From NCBI RefSeq assembly GCF_045287255.1, contig NZ_CP137142.1, positions 434,001 to 498,000 on the forward strand: a stretch of DNA of 64,000 bases, read 5' to 3'. This DNA is from Henriciella sp045287255 (lineage in GTDB: Bacteria > Pseudomonadota > Alphaproteobacteria > Caulobacterales > Hyphomonadaceae). Position 1 is the first letter of the stretch; each line of letters opens with the position of its first letter. A program made the translations under genes and the position numbers. The notes under the pieces are model-generated. The model saw nothing but the letters and a program-made list of their open reading frames with translations, did no database searches and was not told the origin of the DNA. Positions 27,527-39,978 of the stretch are shown here, piece by piece.

Positions 27527-27750
27527 GTCCATTCCCTTCCGGGGTGTTAGTGTCGCCGGTCAGGTTGCAATGGCCATGCCAAGAATTTTCGGGGTTCGCC
27601 TGTTAGGGGAGTTCGATTCGCGTCACTTTGAAGGGCTAACGGCACAAAATGGGGCGAATCTGTTTCACGATGAAACAAAGGGCGCGTGATTGTGGTTCGG
27701 CCACAGCTCGTGCTAGTATTCTCTATATATAAAAGCGCTGGAGGACGACG

Positions 27751-28182
27751 ATGTTGATTGAAACGATTCTAAAGGACAAAGGGGGCAAGGTCACAACGAT
27801 TCCCGCCACGGCCACATTATCAGAGGCCGCGCAGCTTTTGGATACCCATAGAATCGGTGCGGTCGTCGCGGTTGAAGCGGATGGCTCCTTATGTGGTGTG
27901 CTGTCTGAACGCGATATTGTTCGTCAAATGGCTCGTAAAGGTGAGTCGGCCCTCGCTTTAGAGGTGAGTGCAGCGATGACTCGCGGGGTAATCACGGCCA
28001 ATTCCTCAGAGGATCTGGATCGTTGTCTTGGACGGATGACAGATCGCCGGATTCGGCATTTGCCCGTTGTCGATAATGGCAAGCTCACGGGAATCGTTTC
28101 GATAGGTGATCTCGTGAAGCATAAAATCGATGCAGTGACAGCAGAAGCCGAGGCGATGACAGCTTATATCAAGGGGGGCTGA
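27751..28182 (+). CDS. Two-CBS-domain protein
   Basis: 143 residues made of a tandem CBS (Bateman) pair: first repeat about 15-70 (ATLSEAAQLLDTHRIGAVVA; LCGVLSERDIVRQMARKG), second about 80-135 (MTRGVITANSSEDLDRCLGR; RIRHLPVVDNGKLTGIVSIG). Such pairs bind AMP, ATP or SAM and act as energy sensors, usually on partners in trans. No catalytic domain. GGAGG lies 7 bases before the ATG. It faces away from hfaABD and precedes the rrn operon. Confidence 0.92.
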   Translation: MLIETILKDKGGKVTTIPATATLSEAAQLLDTHRIGAVVAVEADGSLCGVLSERDIVRQMARKGESALALEVSAAMTRGVITANSSEDLDRCLGRMTDRRIRHLPVVDNGKLTGIVSIGDLVKHKIDAVTAEAEAMTAYIKGG

Positions 28183-28425
28183 TTAGCGCGTATGCAGCCA
28201 GATTGCCCGTCCTATATAGGGTCTTGATATGAGGTGCAGAAAAAGTGCATTTCTGCGGCAAATAAAGCTTGCCAACTTGGCCAAATAGATTCTATATACG
28301 TGTCTTCTTCGGAAACACCTTTGCCTTCAGAGAGGCCGGTTCATCGGCCCCCGCGAAGTCGTTCGGTCTAAAACACAGAAACTGTTGCAAATGCAACTTT
28401 TCTGCAGAAAGGCTGAAAAGAGGAG

Positions 28426-28454
28426 TTGACGGGGTGAGGGCCGGTCTTTAGAGA
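28426..28454 (+). promoter_or_regulatory. rrn promoter P1
   Basis: TTGACG at 28426-28431 with a weak -10 (TAGAGA at 28449-28454, 17-base spacer) inside the first 157-bp unit. Upstream A-rich tract GCTGAAAAGAGGAG could act as an UP-like element. Confidence 0.55.
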
Positions 28455-28582
28455 CCGCGACTTCTTCGGAAATGCCTCTCTAAAACGGGGCCGGTTAAAC
28501 GGCTCAGTGGGAGAATTTTCGGCTCAAAACAGAGGTTTTTCGGTTCGCTGAAATTACTCTGCAGAAAGTCGAAAAAAGGGTG

Positions 28583-28610
28583 TTGACGCAAAATTCGGTG
28601 GCTGTATAAG
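28583..28610 (+). promoter_or_regulatory. rrn promoter P2
   Basis: TTGACG at 28583-28588 and TATAAG at 28605-28610 with a 16-base spacer, in the second unit, preceded by CGAAAAAAGGGTG. It is the stronger match of the two and lies about 300 bases ahead of the 16S gene. The leader 28618-28909 holds no gene that I can support. Confidence 0.75.
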
Positions 28611-28909
28611 CCGCCTCTTCCGGTCGACGGGGCGCCAAGCTCCAGACGCCAAAACGACCTTCGGGTCAGCTGTTTGACATTGTAGGAATTAGGAAGAGAA
28701 ACGCAGGCGGCATGGGCGACTTGCGGTCCTTAATCGGACCAAATCGACTATGACGAATGCGTTTCAAGGAAATACCTTCACTAACATAAATGGTTTCGGC
28801 CATGGATGTTGTGACAGGGTTTCCCGTCAAAACGCAAAATTGCTTTATAGCATTTGATCCCGACCGGTTTTCCCCGGTCATTATGGGATTTTCGTCAGAC
28901 ATCAATTCT

Positions 28910-30368
<1,459 letters not shown>

Positions 30369-30528
30369 GTCTGTCATTTGGCTCACGCCTATGGCGACGT
30401 TCAAAGACAGCTAGTTTAACTAGCAAAAACTATGCGGTTGTTTATGCCGTCTTCGTTTCTCTTCCTTCATTCGCTGTTCCCTTCAGTTTGATGGGGACAC
30501 AGCCTGGTGCTACCGGGCAACCTGTTAG

Positions 30529-30605
<77 letters not shown>

Positions 30606-30613
30606 CCCTTTTC

Positions 30614-30689
30614 GGGGCCTTAGCTCAGCTGGGAGAGCGCCTGATTTGCATTCAGGAGGTCAGCGGTTCGATCCCGCTAGGCTCCACCA
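30614..30689 (+). tRNA. tRNA-Ala (TGC)
   Basis: 76 bases with encoded CCA. GGGGCCT pairs with AGGCTCC; D-arm AGCTCAGCTGGGAGAGC, anticodon TGC in TTTGCAT, T-arm GGTTCGATCCC. Only 8 bases separate it from tRNA-Ile. The following 294-base spacer to the 23S gene holds no gene. Confidence 0.97.
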
Positions 30690-30983
30690 TTTCTTGGTGG
30701 TTGGTTTAGCAGTGCTGCACAATTTGCGAATGAAGAAAGTGTCTAAGTTTCCGGAGCTTGTCTCCGGGATGTTTGTAATCGTAAGGGAAGATTGATCCGC
30801 CTCGCTGTTATCGAGCAGCAAGCGCGTACGGCTTTGCACGAAGCCATCGCGACCATGAGGTGAGCCTGTCATAAAGGGTCAATCTGCAAGAAACCAACAA
30901 TGTCTGATCAGAAACCATATGTGGTTGCTGTGCGGCCCTGATTTTCAGGGGCGTTCACCTCCGCACATGCGTTTCGAATATGA

Positions 30984-33755
<2,772 letters not shown>

Positions 33756-33915
33756 TTTAGAAACGCATGTGTGGTGGTGAACGCCTCACAGGCTGACTGG
33801 ATCAGACACCTACCAAATAAAATTATTGGTCAATTGTTGGTGATACAGGCAGACTCATAGCAAATGCGCGCATTTGTGTATGGAATGTTTGCCAATATAC
33901 AGGCTTATTTCTGCC

Positions 33916-34033
33916 GACCCGGTGGTTATGGCAGGGGTTCCCCACCCGATCCCATCCCGAACTCGGCCGTTAAGTCCCCTAGCGCTGATGGTACTGCGTC
34001 TTAAGGCGCGGGAGAGTAAGTCGCTGCCGGGTC
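33916..34033 (+). rRNA. rrf: 5S ribosomal RNA
   Basis: 118 bases; GACCCGG at the 5' end pairs with CCGGGTC at the 3' end. Contains the conserved CCCGATCCCATCCCGAACTC and GATGGTACTG. It lies 160 bases after the 23S gene. Confidence 0.96.
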
Positions 34034-34119
34034 AGCTGAAATAAGCCTCATTCTTGCAGATATCTTCCCTTAGATTGCTCGACTGGTTCGGGCCTGTCTT
34101 TACACGAGACAGACAGTTT

Positions 34120-34148
34120 GAACCGGCCTTGTGCCGGTTTTCGTGTTT
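34120..34148 (+). terminator. Hairpin after 5S, possible terminator or processing site
   Basis: AACCGGC and GCCGGTT pair around CTTGT, followed by TTCGTGTTT. An outer pair ACACGA/TCGTGT (34103 and 34141) extends it. It sits between 5S and tRNA-fMet, so readthrough or RNase processing would be needed to express the tRNA unless that has its own promoter. Confidence 0.6.
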
Positions 34149-34179
34149 CTGGGGTTCGTTTTTTCGGACACCACGCTGA

Positions 34180-34256
<77 letters not shown>

Positions 34257-34258
34257 AA

Positions 34259-34300
34259 TAAGCCCCTGATTTCCTTGCGGATTTCGGGGGCTTTCCTTTT
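34259..34300 (+). terminator. Terminator of the rrn operon
   Basis: AAGCCCC pairs with GGGGGCTT across a 19-base partly paired loop and is followed by TCCTTTTTC. It begins two bases after tRNA-fMet. Confidence 0.8.
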
Positions 34301-34371
34301 TCTGGAATTCGCCGAAGAATCTGCGTTCTATCGTATTTCTAGCATTTTCGTGAGAAATATTGGGATAAACC

Positions 34372-34640
34372 GTGATAGATGGTGGCCCCAGAGGCGTCAG
34401 GCTCAGAGCGCGACCATCGGCACGGCGAAGTCCGATATTGTTGCCAGAAGGACCAAACGAGCGCTGGAGCCCCGACTTTGTCTTGGACGCGTTAAGCGAT
34501 GGCCGTCGGATCAGGACGCTGTGCGTTGTCGATGTCTTCACGCGTGAGACGCTGGCCATCCATCGTGGTTGATGTTTCTCTGTCCGGACTGCGGGCTGCG
34601 CGCGAGCTGACCAGGATGATCATGCAGAGCACTATTGCAA
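34372..34640 (+). pseudogene. Degraded IS3-family transposase (integrase part)
   Basis: The frame from 34372 reads PEGPNERWSPDFVLDALSDG, then RRIRTLCVVDVFTRETLAI, which is the start of the DDE integrase core of IS3-family OrfB (compare NERWSMDFVSDAL and VVDNFTREC). The first catalytic Asp is kept. At about 34565 the match continues in another frame as VVDVSLSGLRAARELTRMI, so there is a frameshift. The rest of the catalytic core and the IS ends are not seen. A dead remnant beside an rrn/tRNA-fMet target-rich site. From 34641 to 34820 I see nothing else. Confidence 0.82.
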
Positions 34641-34820
34641 CCATCGGCCCAGATCACGGGGATGGGTCAGGGTTTGGAGCGCGCAGGACGCACCAACGAG
34701 AAGCCAATTATCTGGCCTAACGGCGCAGCTCTGTATGTATTGGTGCGGTCCCGAATGGCGTAGAATGCAATTCTGTAAAGCGGGGAAGCGCACAGTTTCT
34801 TGCATACTCAGATATCCCGT

Positions 34821-37800
34821 TTAGCTGAGTGCCAATAGCGATGCATTGCCGCCAGCGGCTGTTGTATTGATGGTCAGAGTGCGCTCATGGAAGAAGCGCT
34901 CAATTGGGTCAGTTTTCGATAGAATCGGTAAAATTGAACCCTGTCGCAGAGCTACTGCGGCCCCAATTTCAGCTCTTGCGTGTCCATCAGCGCACAAACC
35001 ATCAATGCTTTGATTGATAAGCGATAGGCCCTCTATAAAGTTCGCTGTGCTGACCACAGAAACAGGAATTTGTTTGGCGCGAAGCCGATCGTGAATAGCT
35101 TCGATTTCTTGCTTAGCGCCACCAGTTTCGTCGACAACGGCGATGACGCTAGACCCAGCAGCAAGGGCAAGCGCTATTTGGGTCAACAGCGCTTCTGAAT
35201 CATCACCGCCAAAGCATAGGAAAACGCCTCTTGGAAACAACCGAAGCGAATTGGTTTCGCCAGTTGGCCCGGGTAGATCGTATTTTAGGCGGAGTTTCCC
35301 GGGCAAGACGGTGTCAAGATGGGCCGCAGGCTGCACAAGGAAACGGACGGTTTCCAATCTATTCTGAGCCGGCGACGATAGGTTTTGCCACACCCCTGCA
35401 GCTTTCTTGGCAGCTTTTAGAGCCGCCATAGCGCCTTGTCCCGGCAATTCCGGAGGCGCCATGATAGATGATAGAGCTTTGCTCGCGTGCGGCATCGCAT
35501 CTGATCTGGTGAGACCAAATAAATAGTTCGGACCCCCTGCCTTTGGCCCGGTTCCCGATAGACCTTCACCGCCAAATGGATGAACACCGACAACAGCACC
35601 GATTTGGTTCCGGTTTACATAGATATTACCGACATGTGCCCGACATGCGACATCGTCAACGCGGCTATCAAGGCGGGTATGCAGACCCAGAGTAAGCCCA
35701 AAACCAAGGCTATTAATCTCATCCACTAGTTTGCGAACTTGACCGGATTTGAATTTCACAATGTGCAGGACAGGGCCGAAAATTTCACGTTCTATATCAC
35801 TGACCGAATTCACTTCGATAAGTATGGGGGCAGTGAAGAAGCCATTCTCAAGATTGTCCGGTAACTCACACTCATTCAACACATTGTGTTTCTGACGAGC
35901 CTCCCGCTTGTAATCCTCAATCATCCGCAGCGCATCAACATCAATTACCGGGCCGACATCCGTTGATATTTGTGCAGGATCACCAATGACGAGTTCATCC
36001 ATAGCGCCAATGAGCATTTTTTTGAGTGGCTCATAGACATCCTCTTGGACACACAGAATCCGGCAAGCGGAGCATCGCTGTCCGGCACTTTGGAATGCGG
36101 AGTCGATGACATCCTGAACGGCTTGTTCGAGCAGGGCTGTGGAATCTACGATCATCGCGTTCAATCCGCCGGTCTCAGCGATCAAAGGTAGGGTAGGACG
36201 TCCGATTTCTGCGAGATTTCTGGCAATGACTTTTGCTGTTTTGGTCGAGCCTGTGAAGCAGACGCCAGAAATACTCTGGTGACGGGTCATGGCATTTCCA
36301 AGTATGGCTCCGTTGCCGATTAAAAGCTGTAATGCGGATTGAGGAATACCCGCACGATAAAGCAAGTCGACTGCCCGTGCTGCGATGATAGGTGTCTGGG
36401 CTGCGGGTTTAGCGACAACTGTGTTTCCAACACTCAGAGAGGCAACCACCTGCCCAAGGAAGATCGCTAATGGGAAGTTCCATGGTGAGATACATGCAAC
36501 AGTACCTAGGGGCTTTCGCTGCTGTATTTCGTCCTTTTGAGCACGCAATGCGTAATAGCGGCAAAAGTCGATAGCTTCTCTGACCTCGGCGACTGCATCA
36601 GGTAGGGTCTTGCCCGCTTCGCGAACGCAAAGTTCCAGGAATTCATCCATCTCTTCTTCAAGAAGCTTTGCGGCCTTGTTGAGAATGTCGGCGCGAGAGG
36701 AGGCTGTGGTGTTGCTCGCCCAATTCGAGTTTCCGGTGACCTTAAAAGCCTTATCGACGCTTGATACATCCGCGTACTCTACCTCGCCGACCAGGTGGGT
36801 TTGATCTTGTGGTGCTTTGATCAGGACTACAGTGTCTAGGCTATTATCTGTTTCGCCGTGAAGCCGATGGACTTCGCGGCTAGCAACGCGCTCTGCCTTA
36901 TCCGCTTCTACATTCGATTGTGTAAGATCGATGCCGGCTGCAGACGCGCGCCCATCCTCCAGAATATCAGTTGGAACTGGGATATTTGGATGTGAAATGC
37001 TATGATTATTTTGGACCGTTTCAATTGGGTCAGTGACGATTTCATCAATTGCAACACGCTCGTCCATCAACTGGTTTACGAATGAGCTGTTGGCTCCATT
37101 CTCAAGCAAGCGACGCACGAGATAGGGAAGCAGATCCTTGTGGGTTCCGACTGGTGCGTAGATACGGCTTCTCGCCCCATACATATCCATCAGTCGCGCG
37201 TGTAGTGAGCCTCCCATTCCATGGAGACGTTGATACTCGAATTCGGCGTCGGGCTTGGCCATGTAAGCGATTGCCGCAGCGGTATGAGCGTTGTGTGTGG
37301 CAAATTGCGGGAAGATCTGATCTGACATGTCCAACAGCCTGCCGGCACAGGCCAGATAACTGACGTCCGTGTTCTCCTTTCGGGTGAAGACTGGGTAGCT
37401 CGCTAGCCCCATTTCTTGGGCACGCTTGATCTCCATGTCCCAATACGCCCCTTTGACAAGACGTACGGCAATTTTGCGCCGAGCCGAGCAGGCCAGTTCG
37501 TAAACATGGTCGATGACAGGCATAGCCCGGCGTTGATAGGCTTGGATCACAAGGCCTAAACCTGGCCAGTCTTCTAGAGCCTTAACTTTGAGAAGCTGCT
37601 CAAAAACCTTGAGTGATATCTCAAGCCGGTCTGCTTCCTCCGCATCAATATTGAGCCAAAGGCCCGCAGAGCGGGCAACACGGGCCAACTCAATCAGCCG
37701 ATCAACCAAGTATGGAACACATGTCTCTCGATGGGCGTACTCGTAGCGAGGGTGGAGAGCCGAAAGCTTTACTGACAACCCAGCCGTTTTCATCATATCC

Positions 37801-38498
37801 GATGAGCTTGGCGTCTGTTTCGCAATCACCTCAATCGCGTTCAGGTAAGATGCGAAATAGGCATCAGCGTCTTCCATTGTGTGAGCCGCTTCTCCAAGCA
37901 TATCGAATGAATGGGTAAAACCAGCGCTTTCAGCTTTATGTCCGCGTTTAAGTGCCTGTTCGATATCGCGGCCAAGGACGAAATGATCACCCATAATTGC
38001 CATTGCTTGCTCAACTGCTTTATCCATCACCTGATCACCAAGCTTGGCGAGTAGGTGCTTGGCGTGCGTGCCACCTGTTGAGGAAACCCATGCCGATGTC
38101 AGGCGCAGTCCATTCGTGGCCTGATTGACAAGAAAGGATTGACTCTTGCCTGCATGGGTCGACCAATTCGCCCCGCCAATTTTATCCCGAATGAGGCTTC
38201 GTGAGGTAGCAAAGTCAGGTGTACGAATAAGCGCTTCTGCCAAGCGCATGAGCGTGACCCCCTCCTCAGTGGATAGACCATACTCCAGAAGCAGTTCATC
38301 AATGGTGGAGGTTGCTTGTTTGTCTGCGCGTACGTCGGCAACAATCTGCTTGGCGTCCTGGAATACCCGCCAGCGTTCGTCTCCGCCCAACGGGACTTTG
38401 TTTAGCAATTCACGGACAAGGCTGCTCTCATCACGCAAATAGGATCTTGTCAAACTTAAGGACGTGCCGGGACTGTCCAATGCCGCCTCGTCATACAT
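34821..38498 (-). CDS. putA: Bifunctional proline dehydrogenase / glutamate-semialdehyde dehydrogenase
   Basis: Oxidises L-proline to pyrroline-5-carboxylate (FAD) and this to glutamate (NAD). The start at 38498 has GGAG 7 bases upstream; an ATG at 38525 adds nine residues. 1,225 residues: PRODH barrel at about 70-480 (KLSALHPRYEYAHRE, LVKGAYWDMEIKRAQEMGL, ATHNAHTAAAI), ALDH domain at about 540-1010 with the catalytic Cys in SAGQRCSACR and AETGGLNAMIVD, then a C-terminal ALDH-like domain typical of long PutAs. The N-terminal ribbon-helix-helix DNA-binding domain of enteric PutA is absent; the divergent Lrp-type gene probably regulates it. Confidence 0.97.
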   Translation of the reverse strand: MYDEAALDSPGTSLSLTRSYLRDESSLVRELLNKVPLGGDERWRVFQDAKQIVADVRADKQATSTIDELLLEYGLSTEEGVTLMRLAEALIRTPDFATSRSLIRDKIGGANWSTHAGKSQSFLVNQATNGLRLTSAWVSSTGGTHAKHLLAKLGDQVMDKAVEQAMAIMGDHFVLGRDIEQALKRGHKAESAGFTHSFDMLGEAAHTMEDADAYFASYLNAIEVIAKQTPSSSDMMKTAGLSVKLSALHPRYEYAHRETCVPYLVDRLIELARVARSAGLWLNIDAEEADRLEISLKVFEQLLKVKALEDWPGLGLVIQAYQRRAMPVIDHVYELACSARRKIAVRLVKGAYWDMEIKRAQEMGLASYPVFTRKENTDVSYLACAGRLLDMSDQIFPQFATHNAHTAAAIAYMAKPDAEFEYQRLHGMGGSLHARLMDMYGARSRIYAPVGTHKDLLPYLVRRLLENGANSSFVNQLMDERVAIDEIVTDPIETVQNNHSISHPNIPVPTDILEDGRASAAGIDLTQSNVEADKAERVASREVHRLHGETDNSLDTVVLIKAPQDQTHLVGEVEYADVSSVDKAFKVTGNSNWASNTTASSRADILNKAAKLLEEEMDEFLELCVREAGKTLPDAVAEVREAIDFCRYYALRAQKDEIQQRKPLGTVACISPWNFPLAIFLGQVVASLSVGNTVVAKPAAQTPIIAARAVDLLYRAGIPQSALQLLIGNGAILGNAMTRHQSISGVCFTGSTKTAKVIARNLAEIGRPTLPLIAETGGLNAMIVDSTALLEQAVQDVIDSAFQSAGQRCSACRILCVQEDVYEPLKKMLIGAMDELVIGDPAQISTDVGPVIDVDALRMIEDYKREARQKHNVLNECELPDNLENGFFTAPILIEVNSVSDIEREIFGPVLHIVKFKSGQVRKLVDEINSLGFGLTLGLHTRLDSRVDDVACRAHVGNIYVNRNQIGAVVGVHPFGGEGLSGTGPKAGGPNYLFGLTRSDAMPHASKALSSIMAPPELPGQGAMAALKAAKKAAGVWQNLSSPAQNRLETVRFLVQPAAHLDTVLPGKLRLKYDLPGPTGETNSLRLFPRGVFLCFGGDDSEALLTQIALALAAGSSVIAVVDETGGAKQEIEAIHDRLRAKQIPVSVVSTANFIEGLSLINQSIDGLCADGHARAEIGAAVALRQGSILPILSKTDPIERFFHERTLTINTTAAGGNASLLALS

Positions 38499-38985
38499 TG
38501 CAAATCTCCGCCTAGGCATGATCACCGGCTGGTATGATGCGCATTTTAAGGGGGAAGTGGGACTTTATTTTCCGAGTTTTGTGGCCCGAATGACTTAAAA
38601 TGAAATCAAAATAACCACATGATGCCTGAAACCTCAGGAGTGGTAGGCTTATTGGGTGATTCTGCTTTGGGGCTTCTGGACCTTGATCTGCAGGTTATGA
38701 AAGCGCAATGCCTGGTTTATCCTTGAAGCGATCAGGATCGTGAATTTGCATCGCAGTCTACCAGATGGCCGCGCCTAGACAGCGCCAGTTTCGATCTCAC
38801 GATTGGGTAACAGCAAGAAACACAAGGCGTCTATTACCCAGAGGAGGAGCTCTGAAGGGGGGTTGAACCGAGGCTAATGTGCTGGGTCTATCTTATGCTT
38901 TGAGGAGAGGGGATTGGACTTTGTTTTTGTCCTCATGTGGTCTATGTGTCCACAAAAGTTATATTTCTAGCCATAAGAGTTTTAA
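38499..38985. promoter_or_regulatory. Divergent intergenic region, putA / Lrp-type regulator
   Basis: 487 bases with no supported gene. It must hold both outward promoters and probably the Lrp-type binding sites. AT-rich tracts lie near 38565-38625 (putA side) and 38960-38985 (regulator side). No specific operator could be recognised by eye. Confidence 0.6.
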
Positions 38986-39459
38986 ATGTCAGGCCAGTTA
39001 GGCATATTGGATGAGGCAGATCGCCGGATACTTCGTGAGGTTCAAAGCGATGGCCGAGTTCCGGTGGTTGAACTCGCTCAGCGTATTGGCTTGAGTAAAA
39101 CGCCATGCTTGAAACGTTTGCGCCGACTGGAAAAAGACGGTGTCATCCGGGGCTATCGAGCTGATATCGACCCCGACAAAATACGGCAGGGTTATCTGGT
39201 CTATGTGCAGGTTAAACTCTCCAGCACGACCCGCGAAGTTTTGGACGCATTCAATAAAGCTGTACGTGGCGTACCAGAAATCATGTCGTGTCACATGATG
39301 GCTGGTGGTTTCGATTACCTCTTGAAGATTCGTACGAGCGATATGAAAGCATATCGTCAGTTTATGGGCGATGTGCTTTCACAGCTTCCGAACATTGCGC
39401 AAACCTCAACATTTCCGGTGATGGAACAGGTCAAGGAATCGCACGAACTCATTATCTAG
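38986..39459 (+). CDS. Lrp/AsnC-family regulator, probable proline-responsive activator
   Basis: 157 residues. N-terminal HTH (LDEADRRILREVQSDGRVPV, then ELAQRIGLSKTPCLKRLRRL) and C-terminal RAM ligand/oligomer domain (YLVYVQVKLSSTTREVLDAF; CHMMAGGFDYLLKIRTSDMK). It is divergent from putA, the standard arrangement of PutR in alphaproteobacteria, where the regulator activates putA in the presence of proline. The function follows from position and family; the name putR would fit. Confidence 0.93.
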   Translation: MSGQLGILDEADRRILREVQSDGRVPVVELAQRIGLSKTPCLKRLRRLEKDGVIRGYRADIDPDKIRQGYLVYVQVKLSSTTREVLDAFNKAVRGVPEIMSCHMMAGGFDYLLKIRTSDMKAYRQFMGDVLSQLPNIAQTSTFPVMEQVKESHELII

Positions 39460-39978
39460 GGAATGGGGCGCTGATATGGGCGTCGGACGCATCAGTAAGT
39501 CAGAATCAAGCTGGATTGTTCAGTCCAAGTTCGAACTTGCGCGTCCAAGTGTGTCTTTAGTCGTTCGCAGGTGACTTCTTGAAACGCTTCACCAATCTCT
39601 CGACCAAAGCTTGGTGCTGGCGCTCGCGACCTTTATTGGGGTTAGCATTGGACGAGCTATATTCATGGCGCCTGATGCTATAGTTTTTTGTGCATATATC
39701 ACATTAAGTTATTATGGGCGGTGTTTTAGTATTTCTACGCAATTACCTGTTGCAGCGCTAAAAATGCTCTCCCTCAGAACCTAATATTTACATAGTTCGT
39801 TTTCAGCATCGTGGTTATCGATTGCCCTAAGAAATGGTGGGAATTGTGCGCAAATTTTAGTCTGTAACACATTTGCGAACAAGACAGGATCAGACCTTCT
39901 CTTGAATAGTATAGGCTCCGGAAGAGCGTCGAAAATGGCCGAGAGCTCCGGAATTTAACGTTGTTGGGAGGTCTCGAA
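39460..39978 (+). other. Intergenic region upstream of TonB receptor
   Basis: 519 bases without a supported gene; AT-rich in its second half. A TTTTTTGTGCATATATCACA stretch near 39685-39705 and TTGTGCGCAAATTTT near 39846-39860 look like operator candidates, related to the TGTGCAAA motif near the AraC and hydroxyproline genes. The promoter of the receptor gene should be here. Confidence 0.4.

Larger units (their letters stand above)
28304..28617 (+). repeat. Tandem 157-bp promoter unit upstream of rrn
   Basis: Two diverged copies, 28304-28460 and 28461-28617, share landmarks at the same spacing: both begin CTTCTTCGGAAA, both have GCCGGTT soon after, and both carry a 31-base block starting TCTGCAGAAAG and ending TTGACG (28401-28431 and 28558-28588, 157 bases apart). 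Each ends in a promoter. Apparently an old duplication of the rrn promoter region. Confidence 0.8.

Noticed and set aside
28666..28905. 79-codon frame on the minus strand just before the 16S gene
   Set aside because: It lies in the rrn leader, has no recognisable domain and would oppose rrn transcription.
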